Source: Cyanidium caldarium
Lineage: Eukaryota > Rhodophyta > Bangiophyceae > Cyanidiales > Cyanidiaceae
Length of the DNA stretch: 64,000 nucleotides
Direction: 5' to 3'
Assembly (NCBI GenBank): GCA_026184775.1
Contig: JANCYW010000014.1
Span: forward strand, 124,001 to 188,000
The translations under genes were made by a program, and so were the position numbers. A model generated the notes under the pieces. The model saw only the letters and a list, made by a program, of their open reading frames with translations, searched no databases and had not been told where the DNA came from. Below are positions 49,827 to 57,158 of the stretch, in pieces (the stretch's first letter is position 1; every line of letters starts with the position of its first letter).

Positions 49827-50966
49827 TCAACCGCCGGCGGCTGCCGCGGCCGCGGCCGGCGGTTCCCACTCCAGAATCACCTTCCCGGCCGCGCCGCTCA
49901 GGGCGGTGGCGAATGCCGTCTCGTAGTCCTCCGCATCGTAGCGGTGCGTGATGACCGGCGCGATGCGCTCCATCAGACCGCCGGTCAACATGGTGATCAT
50001 GCGGTACCACGTCTCGTACATCTCGCGGCCGTAAATACCGCGCACCTGCAGGCCCTTGAACACCACCTGATCCCAATCGATAGGGAACGCCTCGCTGGGA
50101 ATGCCCAGCAGCGCGATGCGCCCGCCGTGGTTCATGGTCGCCAGCATGCTGCGAAATGCCGACGCCGACCCGCTCATCTCCAGGCCGATGTCGAAGCCCT
50201 CGGTCATGCCCAGTGTGCGCATGGTGTCGCGTAGCGCCTGCACCGTGGCCTGTTCGTTGTCGGCAACGTCAGCAGCCGCGGTCGGCACCCGCAGCGCCAG
50301 CGTGGCACCGCATGCGCGCGCCATCTGCAATCGCTCGTCGCGTACGTCGGTGACCACCACGTGGCGCGCTCCGACGTGCCGACAGATGCCCGCCGCCATC
50401 ACCCCGATCGGGCCGGCACCGGTGATCAGCACATCCTCCCCGACCAAATCGTTCGCCAGCGCCGTGTGCACCGCATTGCCCAGCGGATCCATAACCGCGC
50501 CCCAGACGTCCGGTATGGCGTCCGGCAGTCGCACCACATTCCGCGCGGGTATCACCAGATAGTCCGCAAACGCGCCGTCGCGTTGCACACCCACGCCCAG
50601 CGTATTCCGACACAGGTGCTGCCGGCCGGCCCGACAGTTGCGACAGAATCCACACGTCAAGTGCCCCTCACCGGTCACGCGGTCGCCCACTTTCAGCGGC
50701 GACGACTGCGCCACCAGATCGCCCAACGCGGCAATGCGCCCCACGTACTCGTGCCCGACCACCAGCGGCAGCGGCAACGTCCGCTGCGCCCACGCGTCAT
50801 ACTTGTAAATGTGCAGATCCGTGCCACAAATAGACGTTTGTGTCACCCGCACCAGCACGTCGTTGCCCGACACCCGTGGCACCGGGTGCTGCGCGGTCCA
50901 CTGCAGACCGGCCTTGGGCGCCGTCTTCAGCAGCGCCCGCATAAAACGCGGAATGGACATGAGCAA
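49827..50966 (-). CDS. tdh: Bacterial-type zinc L-threonine 3-dehydrogenase
   Basis: A 379-residue medium-chain zinc dehydrogenase, close in sequence to bacterial Tdh. It oxidises L-threonine to 2-amino-3-ketobutyrate with NAD+, feeding glycine production. Residues and phrases that match Tdh are [10 protein letters not shown] (catalytic zinc Cys), V-V-G-H-E-Y-V-G, the structural-zinc set [49 protein letters not shown] and [12 protein letters not shown]. The C-terminus adds a short Pro/Ala/Gly tail. A 10-residue leader and the lack of a clear presequence leave the compartment open. Animals use an unrelated SDR-type enzyme; transfer from a bacterium is likely. Confidence 0.93.
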   Translation of the reverse strand: MLMSIPRFMRALLKTAPKAGLQWTAQHPVPRVSGNDVLVRVTQTSICGTDLHIYKYDAWAQRTLPLPLVVGHEYVGRIAALGDLVAQSSPLKVGDRVTGEGHLTCGFCRNCRAGRQHLCRNTLGVGVQRDGAFADYLVIPARNVVRLPDAIPDVWGAVMDPLGNAVHTALANDLVGEDVLITGAGPIGVMAAGICRHVGARHVVVTDVRDERLQMARACGATLALRVPTAAADVADNEQATVQALRDTMRTLGMTEGFDIGLEMSGSASAFRSMLATMNHGGRIALLGIPSEAFPIDWDQVVFKGLQVRGIYGREMYETWYRMITMLTGGLMERIAPVITHRYDAEDYETAFATALSGAAGKVILEWEPPAAAAAAAGG

Positions 50967-51216
50967 CCGAGACGAGAGGTGATACAGTTAGCGACCGTGA
51001 ACTCGATCAAATTGGATGTACTGAAACTGTTGACGTCGGTGTAACGTGTCCTATCGAGGTGGAATCGGGCTCCTCGTCCTACACACACCCACCGACACCG
51101 CTGCGGGGTGTGCGCTCCCGTGCACGCCGAGCGCGCATCGACGGGGGCCGCCGATCGGTCGATCGGTCGACGACGACGGGAGAGGCGCCTTCTGCGCCCC
51201 GCCCCGTGGTGTCCGC

Positions 51217-52335
51217 ATGAGGGAGGTTGTAACGTTTCAGTTCTATCCACTGCCCATTCAAAGGCGCAGCTGGTTGGTGTCCCGTGCGGCAACGCCTACA
51301 AGGTCGGAAGTGGCCAAGCCGGCGTGGGCGGGCACGGAAGACTGGTTGTCTCGGGCGGTGAACGTGCTGATCGGTACGCCGTTCATCTACGCGGTGCTGA
51401 AGCGGCAGGCCAAGGCGGTGTTGCAGCGCACGGCCGAGTCGCGTGGCATTGACTGGACGGGCAACGTGCGTGCCCTGTCGGATGGCGGCCTGCAGGCGTA
51501 TTATGCCGAGCGCACGGGGGTGCGGTATCCGGAGTATTATATGCGCAAGTTCCACGCCTACGACGCGGGCAATTTATGTTGGGAGGCGGCATACGAGGCT
51601 GAGCCGGCCACGTATGCCATGGCGTTGCGTGTGTGGCCGCGGGAACGGGAGCTGAGTTGGCGTGAGGCGCAGCGACGGTTGCGATACTCGTTTCTGGAGG
51701 CGGTGGGCGCGTTTCACGCTGCGGCCGCGACGACAAATGCCCTCCGCGTGGCCATCGATATCGGGTGTAGTGTGGGCGTCAGCACGCGATATCTGACGGA
51801 GTGGATGGTACGGCGCGCGCCGGACTCCCTGTCGATGCGGGTGTACGGGGTGGACTTGTCGCCCTACTTTTTGGCGGTGGCCCGCGCCCGACAAGCCACC
51901 GGCGATATCGCGGATGCGCCGGTGGATAGGCGGCGCGCGTCCATCGAGTATGTGCACGCGCAGGCCGAAACGCTGCCTTTCGCGGACGATACCGCCGACC
52001 TCGTCACGCTGCAGTTTGTGTTGCACGAGTTGCCGCGCACGGCCGCACGAGCGATATTCCCCGAACTGGTGCGGGTGACGCGCAGTGGCGGCACGCTGGC
52101 TTTTGTGGACAACGACCCGCGCTCACCGGTCATCCAGAATCTGCCGCCGGCGCTCTTCACGCTGATGAAGTCCACCGAGCCGCACTCGGACGACTACTAC
52201 ACCTTCGACGTGGAGGCGGCATTGCGCGATACGCCTGGCGTCGTCAGCGTGCAAGTGCACGAGACCGATCCGCGACACCGCACCATCCTGTGTCGCGTGC
52301 ACAAAGAGGCGGACGGCAGACCGCTGGGTGTCTAG
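51217..52335 (+). CDS. SAM-dependent methyltransferase of the plastid/cyanobacterial type
   Basis: A 372-residue class I methyltransferase (Methyltransf_11 style). I place the start at MREVVTFQFY (51217); the frame is open to 51046. The SAM fold begins with I-D-I-G-C-S-V-G-V-S-T-R-Y, continues V-Y-G-V-D-L-S-P-Y-F-L-A-V-A, F-V-L-H-E-L-P-R and S-G-G-T-L-A-F-V-D-N-D-P. The preceding block R-Y-P-E-Y-Y-M-R-K-F-H-A-Y-D-A-G-N-L-C-W and the ending S-T-E-P-H-S-D-D-Y-Y-T-F-D are typical of an uncharacterised family shared by cyanobacteria and plant plastids. The N-terminus (Arg/Ser/Ala/Thr) could be a transit peptide. The substrate is unknown. The stop codon overlaps that of the small gene on the other strand. 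Confidence 0.82.
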   Translation: MREVVTFQFYPLPIQRRSWLVSRAATPTRSEVAKPAWAGTEDWLSRAVNVLIGTPFIYAVLKRQAKAVLQRTAESRGIDWTGNVRALSDGGLQAYYAERTGVRYPEYYMRKFHAYDAGNLCWEAAYEAEPATYAMALRVWPRERELSWREAQRRLRYSFLEAVGAFHAAAATTNALRVAIDIGCSVGVSTRYLTEWMVRRAPDSLSMRVYGVDLSPYFLAVARARQATGDIADAPVDRRRASIEYVHAQAETLPFADDTADLVTLQFVLHELPRTAARAIFPELVRVTRSGGTLAFVDNDPRSPVIQNLPPALFTLMKSTEPHSDDYYTFDVEAALRDTPGVVSVQVHETDPRHRTILCRVHKEADGRPLGV

Positions 52336-52589
52336 TGCGCTGGCCCCATCCACGGCGGGGGTGCGGGCGCGGTCGGGCTCGACGCGGCCACCACCTTCTT
52401 GGTGATGTCCCGCAACACCACGCGTCCGCGCTCTCGCCACTGCCACTGCGGGCGGTCGCCGAATAGCGCGAGACGGGAAGGCGGAGGGAGGTGGGAGGCG
52501 CGAGGCGTGCGATCCACCTCCGATGAAACGCTTTGTCCAGTCGCGGTGGCGTCCACAGGCACGCTGGACATGGTGTGTGAGCGTTGCAT
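52332..52589 (-). CDS. Small hypothetical protein
   Basis: I do not recognise this 85-residue protein. The C-terminal half is the notable part: R-L-A-L-F-G-D-R-P-Q-W-Q-W-R-E-R-G-R-V followed by V-L-R-D-I-T-K-K-V, an aromatic/basic motif that looks selected rather than random, then a short Ala/Pro tail. The N-terminal half is Ser/Thr-rich. Its stop codon lies inside the palindrome CTAG that also ends the methyltransferase gene on the + strand, so the two genes meet tail to tail with overlapping stops. Starts at 52589 or 52571 are both possible; the frame is open to 52766. Its reality rests on the motif and the tight convergent arrangement seen elsewhere in the window. Confidence 0.4.
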   Translation of the reverse strand: MQRSHTMSSVPVDATATGQSVSSEVDRTPRASHLPPPSRLALFGDRPQWQWRERGRVVLRDITKKVVAASSPTAPAPPPWMGPAH

Positions 52590-53115
52590 GGTGTGCAATA
52601 CGATTTGCTCTGAGAGACTGTCTCCTGCGCGACGATGAACGTGTGTGAGCGCTTTTGGCGCGTCAACCCAGCAGCGCGAAAAATGCCGCCAAATCGAATG
52701 CGTGCGCGAATTTCGTTCCCGAACGGCGCAGTGCAGAGGACGACCGAGTGAGGCACGACCGTGCAAGAGAGGAGCCTATCGACGAAACCTCGTCTTGATG
52801 AGAGGAACATTGTCTTACTGCCGCACAGACGTCTCCCTCCCTAACCTTATGGCGGGGCTCTGTGGCTCTCGAACGCGCTTCACGACAGGCCAGTCCGATC
52901 ATGTGCAGTCCTCTCCCTTTCCATCCTCTCCCTGGCAGCCCAGCCCACTGCGTACTCCTCGCTCCGCCGTCGTCAAACAGGCTACGTACACCACGTCTCT
53001 CGCCCTCGATGCCTCTGCGGCGAGCCGAGCGATGCGCGGGGTCGGGCGCGGCCGACCCGGCGAAATCGTTTTCGAGTTGTTGCCGCCAGGAAATGACCGA
53101 CAGACGTTGCCCGCC
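52590..53115. other. Intergenic region upstream of PurF
   Basis: The 526-bp stretch is open in the PurF frame from 52645, but the translated residues are not transit-peptide-like until about 53116, so I treat it as promoter and leader. No RNA gene or clear regulatory repeat was seen. Confidence 0.4.
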
Positions 53116-54693
53116 ATGTTTATCCTTTGGCTACCCACGACTCGCACCAAAACAAACCGCCTTGCTTCATCAACGCCCCGTGCACCGGCTCATCTGCCGG
53201 CGCGTACGTCGCGACGCCCGTCCTCTGTCAGAGCTTCCCGCGATCATCTGCAAGGGGTGCGGATGGGTTTTCGCGACGAGTGCGGCGTGGTGGGCGTGAT
53301 CATGTCCCCGAGCCGACCACCGTCGGACTATCCAGCGCGGCTCGCATACTTCGCGTTGCATTCGCTACAACACCGCGGACAGGAGGGCGCGGGCATCGTG
53401 GTGGCGGAGCCGACGGCGGGCGCGGACGGCGCCGGCGCGCTGCGCGACATGAAAGGCCTCGGACTGGTCGCGGAGGTGTTCACCGACCGCGAGCTGATGC
53501 GCACCAGCGCCGTGGCGGCGGTGGGGCACGTGCGCTATTCCACTGCCGGTGAGAAGAACGTGCGCAACGTGCAGCCGTTCACCGCGACGGTGCGCGGCGA
53601 GCAGGTGGCCATCGCCCACAACGGCAACCTGACCAACGCCAACGCCCTCAAGCGGGAGTTGGAGACCCGCGGCACCATCTTCAGCACCTCGTCGGACACC
53701 GAGGTGATCCTGCACTTGATGGCGCAGTCGGTGTACGGCGGCAGCGGCGATACGCAGGCGCGACTCACCGACGCGCTCGGCCACGTTGAGGGCGCCTACG
53801 CGCTGTGCGTGTTGACGTTGCGCGAGCTGTTTGCGGTGCGCGACCCGCGCGGTTTCCGTCCGCTGGTGCTCGGACGCATCGCCTCCGGCGAGCCTGCCTG
53901 GATGGTGGCCAGCGAGTCGTGCGCGCTGGACATGGTCGGTGCGGAGGTGGTGCGGGAGGTGGAGCCCGGCGAACTGATCGCCATCGATCGCGTCACCGGC
54001 TCGTTGCGGTCGTTGTTCCCGTTTCCGCGACAACAGCGCAAGGCATGCATTTTTGAGCACATCTACTTCAGCCGGGCCAACTCAGACGTGTTCGGCCGTT
54101 CGGTGTACATGTCGCGATATCGTTTCGGCGAGCTGTTGGCGCGCTCGTCTCCAATACCCGGCGGTGCCGACTATGTACTGCCGGTGCCCGACAGCGGCGT
54201 CGCGGCGGCGCTGGGTTTCAGTGCCGCCAGCGGCATTCCCTTCCAGATGGGCATCATGCGCAGCCAGTACGTTGGCCGCACCTTCATCCAACCGACGCAG
54301 GAGATCCGCGATGCCGGCGTCAAGTTGAAACTGTCGCCGGTGCGGTGCATGATCGCGGACAAGCGGGTGGTGGTGGTGGATGACTCGGTGGTGCGCGGCA
54401 CCACCAGCCGCAAGATCGTGCGGCTGCTGCGGGGCGCGGGCGCCAAAGAGGTGCACCTGCGCATCGCCTGCCCGCCCATTATCGGCAGCTGTTATTACGG
54501 GGTCGACACGCCCAATCGCGAGGAGCTCATCTCCTTCCGCCTGCCCGCCGACCAGCAGGTGTGCGAGTGGATCGGCGCCGACTCCCTCGGCTTTCTCAGC
54601 CTGGAGGCCATGCAGGAGTTTCTAGGGGACGAGGCGGACGACTTTTGTTACGGCTGCTTCACCGGAAAGTATCCAGTCTTGCCGGTGGATTAG
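53116..54693 (+). CDS. PUR1: Amidophosphoribosyltransferase (PurF), probably plastid-targeted
   Basis: The first enzyme of de novo purine synthesis: it makes 5-phosphoribosylamine from PRPP and glutamine. The glutaminase domain starts at M-G-F-R-D-E-C-G-V-V-G-V, where Cys56 would be the N-terminal nucleophile after processing; H-S-L-Q-H-R-G-Q-E-G-A-G and V-G-H-V-R-Y-S-T-A-G follow. The phosphoribosyltransferase domain has V-V-V-V-D-D-S-V-V-R-G-T-T-S (PRPP loop), and the protein ends F-C-Y-G-C-F-T-G-K-Y-P. I start it at MFILWLPTTR (53116), which gives a 50-residue Ser/Thr/Arg/Pro leader with a Phe near the start, typical of red algal plastid transit peptides. The frame is open to 52645. Intact active-site residues predict a working enzyme. 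Confidence 0.95.
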   Translation: MFILWLPTTRTKTNRLASSTPRAPAHLPARTSRRPSSVRASRDHLQGVRMGFRDECGVVGVIMSPSRPPSDYPARLAYFALHSLQHRGQEGAGIVVAEPTAGADGAGALRDMKGLGLVAEVFTDRELMRTSAVAAVGHVRYSTAGEKNVRNVQPFTATVRGEQVAIAHNGNLTNANALKRELETRGTIFSTSSDTEVILHLMAQSVYGGSGDTQARLTDALGHVEGAYALCVLTLRELFAVRDPRGFRPLVLGRIASGEPAWMVASESCALDMVGAEVVREVEPGELIAIDRVTGSLRSLFPFPRQQRKACIFEHIYFSRANSDVFGRSVYMSRYRFGELLARSSPIPGGADYVLPVPDSGVAAALGFSAASGIPFQMGIMRSQYVGRTFIQPTQEIRDAGVKLKLSPVRCMIADKRVVVVDDSVVRGTTSRKIVRLLRGAGAKEVHLRIACPPIIGSCYYGVDTPNREELISFRLPADQQVCEWIGADSLGFLSLEAMQEFLGDEADDFCYGCFTGKYPVLPVD

Positions 54694-54876
54694 GGGAGGA
54701 GTTGAGGGCCATCTGCACAGTGTAAAGGGAGTTGTCGTAGGAGGTGGGGGGGAGAGGACGCACGAGACGCGAGGCAGTCACCGGGACAGCGCGACGTCGA
54801 GGAGGGCGACACCGCGCAAACAGGGCGAAACATGCTGTCAGCGCACGAGATTCACCCGCCCTCCCCATTCTCGCGC

Positions 54877-54882
54877 AAAAAA
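54877..54882 (-). terminator. RNA polymerase III terminator of tRNA-Gly
   Basis: A run of six T on the minus strand, four bases past the tRNA 3' end, is the normal Pol III stop signal. Confidence 0.85.
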
Positions 54883-54886
54883 GCAG

Positions 54887-54957
54887 TGCGTTGTGCGGGA
54901 ATCGAGCCCGCGGCAAGACGATGGCAACGTCTCAGGTTACCACTACCCCAACAACGC
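54887..54957 (-). tRNA. tRNA-Gly (anticodon GCC)
   Basis: A 71-nt cloverleaf. The acceptor stem is GCGTTGT paired with ACAACGC, with discriminator A. The D-arm is GGGT/ACCT around AGTGGTA. The anticodon stem is AGACG/CGTCT with loop TTGCCAT, giving anticodon GCC. The T-arm is GCGGG/CCCGC with loop CTCGATT. Box A (TGGGGTAGTGG) and box B (GGCTCGATTCC) are internal, as usual for Pol III genes. It has no intron, and the 5' and 3' halves are in normal order, although some red algal tRNA genes are permuted. No CCA is encoded. Confidence 0.96.
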
Positions 54958-55192
54958 GCTCCCACGATACAGACCGACACGCCCGAAACGTACATAAAGC
55001 CGTTTTCGGCGCGGCCGTTGTCACGAGAGTTGTTTTGTCACACACACACGCGCGCGCGCAAGCCGCGTCCCATCGAAGACCGCCTTCGGCCGCGGTTCCC
55101 ATGCCCCCACACGCCCTCCGTGTCTACCCGGGCATCACTGCAGCTTTAGGTACCTACCAGCGCCTTTTTCGAGTGTACACTCCGGCGCTAAT

Positions 55193-56392
55193 TCACATTT
55201 TGGCGCGCACTTCGCCCACGCGCACCGCCCGCCGCTCCTTCATACTGCGACGCGCCGCATATGCCAGCTCGACCGGAATACGGCCGTCGATGCCACCGAC
55301 CGTCACTTGCCGATTCTCTGCGATGGCGCCCACAAACGACTCCATCTCCGTCGCATACGCCTCCCGGTAGCGGTCCATGAAAAAGTTGAGCGGCAGATCG
55401 CGCCGTACCGCCTGCGCGTCTTGCACCGTGGCCTGGTTGGGATAGTTGTTCGCGGTGGCGATGCAGCCCTTGGAGCCGTGCACCTCAATGCGCTGATCAT
55501 ATCCGTACGCCGCCTGGCGACAGCACTCGATGGTGCCGGTGGCGCCGTTCTCAAAGCGCACACACACGATGGCGGTGTCGATATCGCCGGCCTCCTGCCC
55601 GATGCGCGGATCGACCACGTTGCTGCCGCTGGCGCCGGTGATCTCCACGATTTCGCTGCCCATGGCGAAACGCGCCATGTCAAAGTCGTGCGTCATCATG
55701 TCGAAAAACAGCCCGCCCGACTGCTTCAGATATGCGATGGGCGGCGGAGCCGGGTCGCGCGATACAATGTGTAGCACATAGGGCACGCCGATCTCGCCCG
55801 AGGCCACCGCCTGTTGCACCCGCCGGAAGTTGCTGTCGAAGCGGCGCTGGAAACCCAGTTGAAACTTGACGCCAGCGCGCTGCACCGCCGCGAGCGCCTC
55901 ATCGATTCTGCCGAGATCGTAATCGATCGGCTTCTCACAGAAGATGTGCTTGCCGGCGCGCGCCGCCGCCAGGATGATCTCGCAGTGCGTGTCCGACGGC
56001 GAGCAGATGATGACCGCGTCCACCGCCGACGAATTCACCACCTCCCGCCAGTCTTGCACCGCGCGCCGTATACCGAAACGCGCCGCGGCGGCTTGCGCCG
56101 CCTTTTCGAGAAAGTCGGCCACCACCACCACTTCGGCGCCGCGCATGCGCGACAGCGACTCGCAGTGCACCTGTCCGATGCGTCCAGCGCCAATCACCCC
56201 GATGCGCACCACCCGCGGAGCTTTGGGGGAGAGGCCGGCGGCGTTGTTCATGGTGTCGGAGAGTTGCGTGGTGTGCACGACTGAATTCATGGCGGTACCC
56301 GCGAGGCAGACACCGCCACCGAGGCGCGCACGAGAACCGCTGCCGAGTGCGGATGCGCGTGGAGCGGCGAGTCGCTTGCAAGGTGCGTTCAA
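55193..56392 (-). CDS. Gfo/Idh/MocA-family oxidoreductase, probable inositol 2-dehydrogenase (IolG-like)
   Basis: A 399-residue NAD(P)-dependent dehydrogenase of the Gfo/Idh/MocA family. The Rossmann start is R-I-G-V-I-G-A-G-R-I-G-Q-V-H, followed by I-F-C-E-K-P-I-D-Y-D (catalytic Lys), L-G-F-Q-R-R-F-D-S-N, F-F-D-M-M-T-H-D-F-D-M-A-R-F (the conserved D/H pair) and I-E-V-H-G-S-K-G. This set is closest to bacterial inositol 2-dehydrogenase (oxidises myo-inositol to scyllo-inosose). The N-terminal 34 residues before MNSVVHTTQ (start 56290) are Ala/Arg/Gly-rich and could be a targeting peptide, so either Met may be used. Bacterial origin is likely. I cannot exclude another sugar-type substrate. Confidence 0.85.
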   Translation of the reverse strand: MNAPCKRLAAPRASALGSGSRARLGGGVCLAGTAMNSVVHTTQLSDTMNNAAGLSPKAPRVVRIGVIGAGRIGQVHCESLSRMRGAEVVVVADFLEKAAQAAAARFGIRRAVQDWREVVNSSAVDAVIICSPSDTHCEIILAAARAGKHIFCEKPIDYDLGRIDEALAAVQRAGVKFQLGFQRRFDSNFRRVQQAVASGEIGVPYVLHIVSRDPAPPPIAYLKQSGGLFFDMMTHDFDMARFAMGSEIVEITGASGSNVVDPRIGQEAGDIDTAIVCVRFENGATGTIECCRQAAYGYDQRIEVHGSKGCIATANNYPNQATVQDAQAVRRDLPLNFFMDRYREAYATEMESFVGAIAENRQVTVGGIDGRIPVELAYAARRSMKERRAVRVGEVRAKM

Positions 56393-57158
56393 GACAGGAG
56401 GCGGAGGACGCTCCTATGTGTCCGTGTATGAAGAAATCGGAGAGAGGAAAGTGACAATTGAGACACGTACTGCCATCGCTCCCGAATAGGTCACCCTGTG
56501 GGATGCTATCCAACAGAGGAGTTGGAATAAGAAACGCGCCTTTATTCTTCCATTCACGCCGCTGACACCACCGCCATCACTTTCCATAAGTAGACACGGA
56601 TCACACACACACCCGCGCCTCCCCGCTCGTCCCGGCTCTGCCTTCGTTGCAGCGTCGCGCATCGGCATCCAAGTCGAGGCGCCGCCGCCGCCTGACGCGC
56701 CCTGCTCCGGGCCTCCCATTTGTTGTCACGCAAAATCTCCGCGTCACTCCATTTTGTCACACGCGAGGGTTTTCTCAGCGCCCGCCCGCGCACACACACA
56801 CGCGCGCGCACGCGGACGCGATCGTCTCGGCGATTCCTGACCAGCCGCGCGCTCGCAGGCGTCGCGGCAAACCTTCGCTCAGCGGGTCGGACGGTGTGGG
56901 TTGGCCGCCGCACTCACGCAGGGAACGTGGCGCCAGCGGTTATCGACACGCAACGACGGAGCACACGTTCAGGGGCGTGAATCGTACCTCTGGGTCTGAC
57001 GGTTGGTGTCAGGGGGCGCAGCGGGCACCGAGCAGGGGTGGGGTGCGACGGTCGTTGTCGGCCACGAGGCTCACGCCCGAGCCGGCACCCCGCGCTTGCG
57101 GCCGGACGGACTGCTCTGCGCGAGGCTTCCATTCTCGGGCCGAGTCCCGCGACAAGCC
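56393..57158. other. Divergent intergenic region between the IolG-like and LAMMER kinase genes
   Basis: This 766-bp gap includes CA/CG alternating runs at about 56787-56815 and CA repeats near 56602-56612. Frames here (for example 56554-56913 minus) give repetitive Arg/Val products and are not called. No RNA gene was seen. Confidence 0.45.

Larger units (their letters stand above)
54694..55192. other. Intergenic region containing tRNA-Gly(GCC) and a CA/CG tract
   Basis: This 499-bp gap lies between the 3' ends of PurF and of the inositol dehydrogenase-like gene. It holds the tRNA gene at 54887-54957 and an alternating CA/CG run at about 55038-55059. I see nothing else. Confidence 0.6.

Noticed and set aside
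56554-56913. 119-residue frame on the minus strand in the gap before the kinase
   Set aside because: Contains repeat-derived Val/Arg and no domain; one short phrase looked protein-like but is not enough.
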